In this document: one piece after another, positions 15,949 through 22,095 of the stretch | Numbering within the stretch: the stretch's first letter is position 1 | Layout of the letters: the number at the start of each line of letters is the position of its first letter | IMG/VR virus record: IMGVR_UViG_3300030060_007264 | Coordinates: 1,067-23,161 of that record | DNA length: 22,095 nt | From: a virus | Strand: one strand, 5' to 3' | The notes under the pieces: generated by a model | Database searches by the model: none | Told to the model about the DNA's origin: nothing | The model's input: only the letters and a program-made list of their open reading frames with translations | Made by a program: the position numbers and the translations under genes

Positions 15949-15965
15949 TCATATATAAATATCTA
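15949..15965 (-). promoter_or_regulatory. Promoter-like ATATTTATATATGA motif upstream of the tail tube gene
   Basis: In gene direction this reads TAGATATTTATATATGA, 31 bases before the gp19 ATG. A strong terminator lies just upstream, so the tube gene appears to be insulated from the sheath unit. Confidence 0.45.
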
Positions 15966-15975
15966 AAAATACAAA

Positions 15976-16005
15976 AAAAGGGATTTATATTTCAAAATCC
16001 CTTTT
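15976..16005 (-). terminator. Strong hairpin terminator after the second sheath gene
   Basis: Positions 15976-15986 pair with 15995-16005 over 11 bp around an 8-base loop. In transcript direction the stem ends in TTTTTTTG. It starts 16 bases after the stop of the second sheath gene. Confidence 0.85.
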
Positions 16006-16021
16006 CTATACATTACTTGTT

Positions 16022-18409
16022 TTACTCTGGAAAAGAAGCGCCTGTAGGTTGTATTGTAAAGTCTAATACAATGAACTCAGCAGTTCTTGTAGGTTGTAAG
16101 AATAATTGTCCAACTAATTGATTTCTATCAATTGTATCAGGTGTATTATTCGTTTCGTCCATCACCACCCTAAAAGCAGTTAATCCACTTTGAGATTGAA
16201 CGTTTTCCAAGAAAGGATTAACTATTGATAAAAATCTTCTCCGTGTTGCGGCTGTATTTTGTTCAAATACAAGGAATCTTGAAGAACTTGCTATAAACTT
16301 CTTCACATTTATCAATAATCGTCTAACATTCACTCTGTCCAATGCACTTGCTTTTTTCTGTAATGTTTTTTGCCCAAACACAGTCACTCCTTGTCCAGGA
16401 AATGTAGCGATTGGATTCACATTACTATCATACAAAGTATCTCTATCTGCTCGGGTAAGCTTTCTTTCAGCAAATGATGCGATGTCAATTGTACCCCTAT
16501 TCAATCCTGCTGGAGCGAACCATGGATGAGCCACTCTATCATTAAATGAGTAAACACCTGCTACCATTACTGATGGTGGCACCCATCTTTGGAAACCAGA
16601 TACTTGCGAATCAGGTATTTTTACCCAAGGCCAATACATGGCTGCGAAGTTAGAGTTTTTCTTTTTAGCTTCTGTCGTAGCATCTGCTACATTTTTATTA
16701 TACTCCACAGGATCTATAATAGCGAAACAATCTCCTCTGTCTTCACATACGTCAATTACCTTTGAAACCACACCACCATGAATTGAATTAATAATACCAG
16801 GCACTAAGATTAAATTAACGTCAAACTCGTCTTGATTTGATATTAAATCTAAAGCCTGAGTGTATTGATTGAACCCATTCGCGGCTCCATCATCACTTGG
16901 GTCTAAGCCTTGTGAATTATTTTCTGCTATATTTTCATAAAATGTTCTTGGATGTTGAACCGTCCCATCACTTCCACCTTCAAAACCACCATGTAAAGAA
17001 CCACTACCAGTTGAAGGTAAAGAGGCAGATGCTGCTGGTATTCTAACATCACCATTTTCATCAATATAATCAATGGTTGATTCATTAACACTATCTAAAT
17101 ATACATAATTTGATTTTCTAGCATATGAGCCGGTAAGTCTTAAATATGGTTTACCATTTTCATCAGTAGCGATTGTAAACACTTGGTCACCCACTGCTTT
17201 AGCTATGTAATTTGGTGAATTCGGGTCTAGATTAACATTATTAAAAGTTTCCAATACTTGTTTTCTTTTAATAGTATCATCACCTCTTCGTATCACTAAG
17301 TTGAAAGTACCTTTATTGTTAACTCTTGATGGTATTTCAAATCTTACGTTGTCAGCTGAACCACTCAATAGAATACTATTCTCACCAACAGGTCCTGCAC
17401 TGTTCATTATTTCACCATGTGAAAATGTTCTTAATACAAATGGTTCTTTTGCTGCTGGTGATAATCCATTAGCTGTCTGTCCAAAATCTAATCCTCCACC
17501 TGAGCCACTTGTTGTAGCTATATTTGAAATCGCTGGATCTGTTACATGACCAGTCATAGTAAAATGAAAGTCACCTTGTGAACCATGACTTAATGGAGTT
17601 AATTGAGCAGATGACGAATTAGCAACAAATGTTCCTAAATTACCATTCACTAATGTATTTGCATTAACTCCACCCTTACTAGCTGTTAAACCAACTAGAT
17701 TAGCACCATCGGTTGATGCACTAACGGGTAAATTGTGAAGAGACGCACTACGATTAATAGCATCTCTTAAATTTTCTGCATTTAGTTTTCTACTATTTGC
17801 TACAACCGCATGGGATGCAGAGTTAACATAAATCACCGTTGCTGTATCAGCAGTAACTCCATCTATTGTTGTCTCACCTGTTGTTCCAGGCTTTTGAGCA
17901 GACGCTGTAAATACAAACTTCACTGTATTTCCATTATTTGGAGTGATTGAACATGAGGTAGAATTAAGTGTTGAACCTTCTTTTGCACCACCCTCAATTT
18001 CTGTGATTGTGAAACTACCAGTATTGTGAGCTCCACCTCCAACTATAGATGGGTCGATAGATGCAGACACTGTGGCTTTAGCACTATCATACTCACCAGC
18101 TAGTATTCTAACAACAGTCAATTTATCACTATTTTTTAAATATTGTTCAGCTGTGTGTGATGTTAAAAATTGATTAACACTACCTGTAGTTTCTGTTCCC
18201 GTACCAGTATACACATCAGAGCCACTTTCAAAGGTTGTCCCAAATATTTGTTGATACTCTGAGAATGATGTAACCACGGTTGGAACTAAAACAGGCCCTT
18301 TTACCGTTGGGCCTATTACACAAGCCCCAATTTCAGCAACAGCCGCTGGTAAAAATGTTTGGTCTACTTCATTAGTAAAAACACCGGGACTAACTATTTT
18401 TTCTGCCAA
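16022..18409 (-). CDS. 18: Tail sheath protein, long paralogue with inserted domain
   Basis: 795 residues starting with TTG at 18409, behind GGAG. Only 16 bases separate it from the first sheath gene, so the two are co-transcribed. The N-terminus MAEKIVSPGVFTNEVDQTFL and the block LTSHTAEQYLKNSD match the first copy. The last 141 residues differ from it at four positions only and end TIQPTGASFPE. Compared with the short copy it carries about 185 extra residues around 118-305, rich in T, S, G, N and A. This stretch includes a repeat-like segment, ENLRDAINRSASL with TVIYVNSAS before it, typical of small surface beta domains in phage proteins. In T4, gp18 (659 residues) forms the contractile sheath, and its middle domains point outward. 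The insertion would therefore lie on the outside of the sheath. Confidence 0.9.
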   Translation of the reverse strand: MAEKIVSPGVFTNEVDQTFLPAAVAEIGACVIGPTVKGPVLVPTVVTSFSEYQQIFGTTFESGSDVYTGTGTETTGSVNQFLTSHTAEQYLKNSDKLTVVRILAGEYDSAKATVSASIDPSIVGGGAHNTGSFTITEIEGGAKEGSTLNSTSCSITPNNGNTVKFVFTASAQKPGTTGETTIDGVTADTATVIYVNSASHAVVANSRKLNAENLRDAINRSASLHNLPVSASTDGANLVGLTASKGGVNANTLVNGNLGTFVANSSSAQLTPLSHGSQGDFHFTMTGHVTDPAISNIATTSGSGGGLDFGQTANGLSPAAKEPFVLRTFSHGEIMNSAGPVGENSILLSGSADNVRFEIPSRVNNKGTFNLVIRRGDDTIKRKQVLETFNNVNLDPNSPNYIAKAVGDQVFTIATDENGKPYLRLTGSYARKSNYVYLDSVNESTIDYIDENGDVRIPAASASLPSTGSGSLHGGFEGGSDGTVQHPRTFYENIAENNSQGLDPSDDGAANGFNQYTQALDLISNQDEFDVNLILVPGIINSIHGGVVSKVIDVCEDRGDCFAIIDPVEYNKNVADATTEAKKKNSNFAAMYWPWVKIPDSQVSGFQRWVPPSVMVAGVYSFNDRVAHPWFAPAGLNRGTIDIASFAERKLTRADRDTLYDSNVNPIATFPGQGVTVFGQKTLQKKASALDRVNVRRLLINVKKFIASSSRFLVFEQNTAATRRRFLSIVNPFLENVQSQSGLTAFRVVMDETNNTPDTIDRNQLVGQLFLQPTRTAEFIVLDFTIQPTGASFPE
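17223..17269. repeat. 47-base stretch identical in the two sheath genes, copy in the long gene
   Basis: This tract encodes KRKQVLETFNNVNLDPN and is base-for-base the same as 19660-19706, while flanking codons differ at third positions. It is a candidate gene-conversion tract. Confidence 0.8.
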
Positions 18410-18425
18410 TTTCTTTCTCCTCTAA

Positions 18426-20258
18426 TTACTCTGGAAACGATGCACCAGTTGGTTGAATTGTAAAGTCTAATACAATGAACTCAGCTGTTCTTGTTGGTTG
18501 TAAAAACAACTGGCCTACTAATTGATTTCTATCAATTGTATCCGGCGTGTTGTTGGTTTCATCCATAACAACTCTAAATGCATTTAGTCCACTTTGTGAT
18601 TGTACTTGCTCTAAAAATGGGTTAACAATGCTCAAGAATCTTCTTCTTGTAGCTTGTGTGTTTTGCTCAAACACTAAAAATCTAGATGAAGAAGCGATAA
18701 ACTTCTTAACTCTAATTAATAATCTTCTAACATTTACTCTATCCAACGCCGAAGCCTTCTTTTGTAGAGTTTTCTGTCCAAATACCGTTACACCTTGTCC
18801 AGGAAATGTCGCTATTGGGTTTACGTTTGAATCATATAATGTATCCCTATCAGCTTGAGTTAGTTTTCTTTCAGCTTGAATAGCCACATCAATACCACCA
18901 CGATTCAAACCTGCTGGAGCAAACCAAGGATGAGCTACTTTATCATTGAAAGCATAAATTCCACCTAATACAACTGATGGTGGCACCCACCTTTGAGTTC
19001 CACTAACCAATGTATCAGGAACTTTAATCCATGGCCAATACATGGCTGCGAAATTAGAATTTTCCTCTTCAGCTTCCGTTGTAGCATCTGCTACATTTTT
19101 ATCATATTGCACTGGATCGATAATTGCAAAACAATCACCTCTATCCTCACACACATCAATTACTTTAGTTGTAATGGTTGAATGAACATCATGTAAAATA
19201 CCAGGTGTAAGAATTAAGTTAACATCATATTCATCTTGATTTGATAATAAGTCTAAAGCTTGATTGTAAGCATTAATACCTCTATCTTTATTACTTACAT
19301 CAATACTAAATCCTTGTGTTTGTGCAACTATTAATTCATAAAAATTAGCTGGTTTAGCACTATCGTGTCCTTCATGAACACCAAGAGCGTTAAATCCACT
19401 TTGTCCGTTTAATCCCCCTTTAAATGCACCACGAACAGAACCACTTCCACTCTGTGGTAAAGAAGCTGATAAAGCACCAAGTCTAACATCACCATTCTCA
19501 TCAACGTAGTCGATAGTGGTTCTAATGTCAGATACTCTAACAAACTTGGATTTATTTGGAAAATCACCATTTAATTTTATAAATGGTTTTAAATTCTCAT
19601 CTGTTCCAATTGAATTAAATTGAGTTCCAACAGCTTTTCCAATAAAGTTTGGAGTATTTGGGTCTAGATTAACATTATTAAAAGTTTCCAATACTTGTTT
19701 TCTTTTTTCGCTATCATCACCTCTACGAATTATCAAATTAAAACTACCCTTTGATACATTTACACCATTAATTTCATATCTAATATTATGTTCAGAACCA
19801 CTTGGTAACAAATCATTTGCATTAACAGTACTACTACTGTTATTCATTATTGTTCCGTCTGATAATGTTGTTAATACAAATGCAGCGTTTCCATCATCAC
19901 CATTGGAGAAAGATGGACCTGGAGTGTCACCACCACCAAAACTACCTGTTGGTACGTTTGCAGTCGCTGGGCCAAATGTCCCATCCATTATCCTCACAAC
20001 TGTTAAAGTATCACTATTTTTTAAATATTGCTCAGCTGTGTGTGATGTTAAAAATTGAAATGAGTTCGAACCACTTTTAAACACATCTCCGAATTTCTGT
20101 TGAAAGTCTGAGAATGATGTTACAATGGTTGGTACTCCTGCGGGTCCTTTTACTGTAGGCCCTATTAAAGCTGCTCCAATATCTGTAACAGCTGCGGGTA
20201 AAAATGTTTGATCTATTTCATTGGTAAAAACACCGGGGGAAATTATTTTCTCGGCCAT
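18426..20258 (-). CDS. 18: Tail sheath protein, short paralogue
   Basis: 610 residues, ATG at 20258 with GGAG before it, near the length of T4 gp18 (659). It starts MAEKIISPGVFTNEIDQTFL and shares VPTIVTSFSDFQQKFG, LTSHTAEQYLKNSD, the IIRRGDD block, KVIDVCEDRGDCFAIIDPVQ, AAMYWPWIKVPD and GLNRGGIDV with the second copy. The C-terminal part, with FGQKTLQKKASALDRVNVRR and RTAEFIVLDF, is nearly identical to that copy. It forms the contractile sheath by family knowledge. Having ATG, a regular size and the first position, it is probably the major sheath subunit, and the long copy a minor or specialised one (inference). Confidence 0.92.
   Translation of the reverse strand: MAEKIISPGVFTNEIDQTFLPAAVTDIGAALIGPTVKGPAGVPTIVTSFSDFQQKFGDVFKSGSNSFQFLTSHTAEQYLKNSDTLTVVRIMDGTFGPATANVPTGSFGGGDTPGPSFSNGDDGNAAFVLTTLSDGTIMNNSSSTVNANDLLPSGSEHNIRYEINGVNVSKGSFNLIIRRGDDSEKRKQVLETFNNVNLDPNTPNFIGKAVGTQFNSIGTDENLKPFIKLNGDFPNKSKFVRVSDIRTTIDYVDENGDVRLGALSASLPQSGSGSVRGAFKGGLNGQSGFNALGVHEGHDSAKPANFYELIVAQTQGFSIDVSNKDRGINAYNQALDLLSNQDEYDVNLILTPGILHDVHSTITTKVIDVCEDRGDCFAIIDPVQYDKNVADATTEAEEENSNFAAMYWPWIKVPDTLVSGTQRWVPPSVVLGGIYAFNDKVAHPWFAPAGLNRGGIDVAIQAERKLTQADRDTLYDSNVNPIATFPGQGVTVFGQKTLQKKASALDRVNVRRLLIRVKKFIASSSRFLVFEQNTQATRRRFLSIVNPFLEQVQSQSGLNAFRVVMDETNNTPDTIDRNQLVGQLFLQPTRTAEFIVLDFTIQPTGASFPE
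19660..19706. repeat. 47-base stretch identical in the two sheath genes, copy in the short gene
   Basis: Partner of 17223-17269. A second shared tract (20009-20058 against 18124-18173) has one mismatch in 50 bases. Confidence 0.8.
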
Positions 20259-20315
20259 AGAGGGTCTCCTAAAATATTATATGTTATCAAGGTTAGACAA
20301 ACGCATAAATATTTG

Positions 20316-20334
20316 TCATATATAAATATATGAA
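20316..20334 (-). promoter_or_regulatory. Promoter-like ATATTTATATATGA motif upstream of the sheath genes
   Basis: In gene direction this reads TTCATATATTTATATATGA, about 58 bases before the ATG of the first sheath gene. A weaker second copy, CAAATATTTATG, follows at 20304-20315. It is the only such element for both sheath genes. Confidence 0.45.
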
Positions 20335-20362
20335 AAAAAATGAAACATTAATTTTATTTTTT
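20331..20362 (-). terminator. Weak A/T-only hairpin after the 93-residue gene
   Basis: An imperfect stem of A and T pairs directly follows the stop codon and ends in a run of eight T in transcript direction. It lacks the GC core of the two strong terminators in this window. Confidence 0.35.
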
Positions 20363-20364
20363 AA

Positions 20365-20646
20365 TTATGATGATTTAGTTGGAATAAAAACACCAGTGGT
20401 TGGATTTAAATTTCCTTCACCGTATTTTTCAGTAGTTTCTTCTAAAAACTTTTTTTCTCTTTCTTGTAAATCAAAAAACTTTTCATTACACTCATCTTCT
20501 TTTCGCATTATGTCATTTAATCTATCTTCAAGAGTTAGTTTTGTTATTTTAGTTTGTCCAAATTCAATTTGTAAATTAGAATATTCACTTTGAAACCCTC
20601 TAACTTTTTCCATTTCTTCTTCTGTGAATTTTACTTCTTCTGACAT
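20365..20646 (-). CDS. Small coiled-coil protein of unknown function (93 aa)
   Basis: ATG at 20646 follows a strong GGAGG site. The protein is acidic and almost entirely helical: EEVKFTEEEMEKVRGFQSEY, then KLTLEDRLNDIMRKED and FDLQEREKKFLEETTEKYGE, with heptad-like spacing. It ends in a short non-helical tail, GNLNPTTGVFIPTKSS. Similar small unnamed proteins occur, from memory, in marine T4-like phages. It has its own promoter-like motif and a weak hairpin after it, so it may be a separate unit between gp15 and the sheath genes. It could be an assembly scaffold or chaperone for the tail end, but nothing shows this directly. Confidence 0.7.
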   Translation of the reverse strand: MSEEVKFTEEEMEKVRGFQSEYSNLQIEFGQTKITKLTLEDRLNDIMRKEDECNEKFFDLQEREKKFLEETTEKYGEGNLNPTTGVFIPTKSS

Positions 20647-20665
20647 TATAACCTCCGTTTGTTAA

Positions 20666-20684
20666 TCATATATAAATATATATA
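20666..20684 (-). promoter_or_regulatory. Promoter-like ATATTTATATATGA motif upstream of the 93-residue gene
   Basis: In gene direction this reads TATATATATTTATATATGA, 19 bases before the ATG, with GGAGG between. It lies in the 41-base gap after the gp15-like gene. Confidence 0.45.
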
Positions 20685-20687
20685 AAA

Positions 20688-21551
20688 TTATTTTCCGACT
20701 TGTTTATTTGTAGCATCACCTTCAAAATCAAAAGTGATTCTAGATGTAGTGGTAAATTTTTTCATATTTGATACTTTGTTTGTAATTATTGAATTTAAAT
20801 ATTCTGGTAATAAATAAGCTTTTGTTGTAACACTAAATGTTGATTTAATAAATCTCTCACCATCTTGATTCATTTCTGACGCATCTGATATATTTTCAAG
20901 TGCACATAAGAATTTAGTATTCGATGTATCCCCCCAATATTTATTTGATTGGTCTACAAAGGATTCAACTAATGGATTCATTTGTTCAATGAAATTAGTC
21001 CATAGTACAAATTCATAAGTTATATCAGCATAGTTTGGCATGCCGGTTGTAATTACATCATAGACAGGTTGAGTGTTTTGTTGAACTGAAAATCTATCAT
21101 ATTGATTGTCTTTACTCCATTTATTAGCTCTCACCACCTCTATGAAATCACCTTTAACGTCATGTTGAAAAGATTGACCAGACAAGTCATTTCTTGTTAA
21201 CTCAGTTCTTCGTAACATGATTAATGGTAAGATTAATGAATTATTTTTATCCCTCAGCACTCCTCTTTTTCTAACTGCTTTCCACCTTTCCTCATTACCA
21301 TAATAAACAGGTATTTTAAAAGTTTCATTGGCTTCTTTGACTCTTGGTTTCATTACATTTTTCACATGATTTAAGACTGCAGTATCAACATCTTTTAAAG
21401 TAATTGAAAAGTTTTTCGAAAAATTATTACCTGGTATGATGGTAGTTTCTCTATTACCACGAATTGTAGTTCCTTTAGTAGATACCTCATTAGCTCTATT
21501 AACCAACTCTTTATTCACCGCTTGTTTGTTTGTTATTCTATTAACGGCCAT
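20688..21551 (-). CDS. 15: Proximal tail sheath stabilisation / tail terminator protein (gp15-like)
   Basis: 287 residues (T4 gp15 has 272). ATG at 21551 overlaps the end of the preceding gene by 11 bases. Residues about 75-175 follow the gp15 pattern. FKIPVYYGNEERW corresponds to VPITYASKEHF of T4, LILPLIMLRRTELTRND to the LPRINL strand, and PNYADITYEFVLWTNFIEQM plus NPLVESFVDQ to the PSPIKMIYELSIFTRYEDDM region. A later beta stretch has FIKSTFSVTTKAYLLPEYL. In T4, gp15 forms the hexameric ring that ends the tail and joins it to the neck. Position just before the sheath genes agrees with T4, where 15 precedes 18. The comparison is from memory at low identity. Confidence 0.7.
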   Translation of the reverse strand: MAVNRITNKQAVNKELVNRANEVSTKGTTIRGNRETTIIPGNNFSKNFSITLKDVDTAVLNHVKNVMKPRVKEANETFKIPVYYGNEERWKAVRKRGVLRDKNNSLILPLIMLRRTELTRNDLSGQSFQHDVKGDFIEVVRANKWSKDNQYDRFSVQQNTQPVYDVITTGMPNYADITYEFVLWTNFIEQMNPLVESFVDQSNKYWGDTSNTKFLCALENISDASEMNQDGERFIKSTFSVTTKAYLLPEYLNSIITNKVSNMKKFTTTSRITFDFEGDATNKQVGK

Positions 21552-21924
21552 TTCGTCTTCTCAGTTTTTTAAGTTTATCCAATTTATTATTTACTTTTCC
21601 TTTTACCTCTTCTGACTTAATACTACTCATATCAGCTTTACCAATTGCAATCTCTTTTTTAATATCCACTTCAATGGCTTTCGTACCTGTTTGACTTGGT
21701 GAATCAAAGTTGTCTAACTTATTCATCAATTTACCCATCATTTGTTCCATTTGTAAATTACCATTTGGTTCAGGTGTATAGGTGTGTTTTCTTTCACCAT
21801 ACACATCTTCATCATCTTGAACATTACCACTAACTTCAACCTTTGGTTTAGGTGTGGGTTGGAAATTTCCATCCTTTTCATTAAACTTTGTAATTTTTTT
21901 ATGTGTTATTCTTTGAACAGCCAT
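21541..21924 (-). CDS. Small polar protein of unknown function before gp15
   Basis: 127 residues, ATG at 21924, two bases after the stop of the preceding gene. The middle is hydrophilic and poor in aromatic residues, probably disordered (NFQPTPKPKVEVSGNVQDDE). It is followed by a Met-rich helix, QMEQMMGKLMNKLDNF, and a basic C-terminal helix, LDKLKKLRRRNGR. The first residues MAVQRITHKK resemble the start MAVNRITNKQ of the gp15-like protein that follows it. The gene overlaps that one by 11 bases, so translation is probably coupled. No domain is recognised. A link to neck or tail-end assembly is suggested by position only. Confidence 0.65.
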   Translation of the reverse strand: MAVQRITHKKITKFNEKDGNFQPTPKPKVEVSGNVQDDEDVYGERKHTYTPEPNGNLQMEQMMGKLMNKLDNFDSPSQTGTKAIEVDIKKEIAIGKADMSSIKSEEVKGKVNNKLDKLKKLRRRNGR

Positions 21925-21926
21925 TA

Positions 21927-22095
21927 TTAATATCCTTTAATCGCTTCCCAAGTTGGTAAACCTGTGCCATCTGTATCAAGTGTTCCGTGATTACCATTAC
22001 CTGAATGGTCAATAACAGTTGTTCCACTACCTTCATTCATTTTCCAATATCCTACAAGATTACTAGCACCTGTATGGTCATAATTAATTCCACCA
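21927..22095 (-). CDS. LamG/ConA-like domain protein, C-terminal fragment
   Basis: The last 55 or so codons of a gene that begins beyond the right edge end at TAA 21929-21927. The fragment reads LVGYWKMNEGSGTTVIDHSG, then NGNHGTL and LPTWEAIKGY. The WxxxEGSGTxxxDxSGNGNHGTL pattern is the classic start of a LamG-type concanavalin-like fold. Such domains bind sugars and are common in phage tail-fibre and virion-decoration proteins. The gene is directly upstream of the tail-end genes. The rest of the protein is not visible, so its full nature is open. Confidence 0.75.
   Translation of the reverse strand, partial: GGINYDHTGASNLVGYWKMNEGSGTTVIDHSGNGNHGTLDTDGTGLPTWEAIKGY

Noticed and set aside
391-20682. 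TATAAATA copies as T4 late promoters for plus-strand genes
   Set aside because: No plausible plus-strand gene follows any of them. They are discussed as an inverted or antisense element instead.
1-22095. tRNA genes, CRISPR arrays, insertion sequences or attachment sites
   Set aside because: No cloverleaf, regularly spaced repeat, transposase or integrase was seen on either strand. The long repeats noted are the sheath paralogues.

Overview
The window is 22 kb of an AT-rich, T4-like myovirus genome. Every convincing gene lies on the minus strand, so the transcription order runs from the right end (22095) to the left end (1). The tail sheath, tail tube, gp15, gp26, tape measure, baseplate-cap, LysM and hub proteins, together with a gp32 single-strand binding protein, place it among T4-like contractile-tail phages. 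Several proteins resemble, from memory, conserved unknowns of marine T4-like phages. The host cannot be read from the sequence. No tRNA, integrase, insertion sequence or CRISPR array is seen, and no stretch over 300 bases lacks a gene.

Layout in transcription order. (1) 22095-20688: end of a LamG-type protein, a small unknown, and a gp15-like tail terminator. (2) 20646-20365: a small coiled-coil protein. (3) 20258-16022: two tandem tail-sheath genes, the second with a TTG start and an inserted domain of about 185 residues, closed by a strong hairpin terminator. (4) 15917-15429: the tail tube gp19, also closed by a strong terminator. (5) 15350-13907: a GH108-type muramidase, then gp26, whose reading frame can be extended by 77 codons through a TTTTTTT frameshift site. 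(6) 13850-1664: an apparent long operon with a small unknown, tape measure, gp48/54-like cap, LysM protein and a 1431-residue hub with a cysteine-rich end. It continues into a divergent family A DNA polymerase-like protein, a 675-residue protein with a possible nuclease core, and a conserved unknown. (7) 1605-431: a thioredoxin-fold repeat protein and a zinc-ribbon-like protein. (8) 311-1: the start of gp32.

How they work together: groups 1-6 build the contractile tail (tube, sheath, tail end cap, tape measure with chaperones, hub and lytic enzyme). The polymerase-like and nuclease-like genes are embedded at the end of the structural operon and lead towards gp32, so tail and DNA-metabolism functions are joined here.

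Seven intergenic gaps carry the same element, which reads ATATTTATA in the direction of the genes. This is the reverse complement of the T4 late promoter core TATAAATA. The main points for follow-up are the gp26 frameshift, the minimal PolA-like enzyme, the twin sheaths, this inverted promoter-like motif, and the structured leader of gp32.
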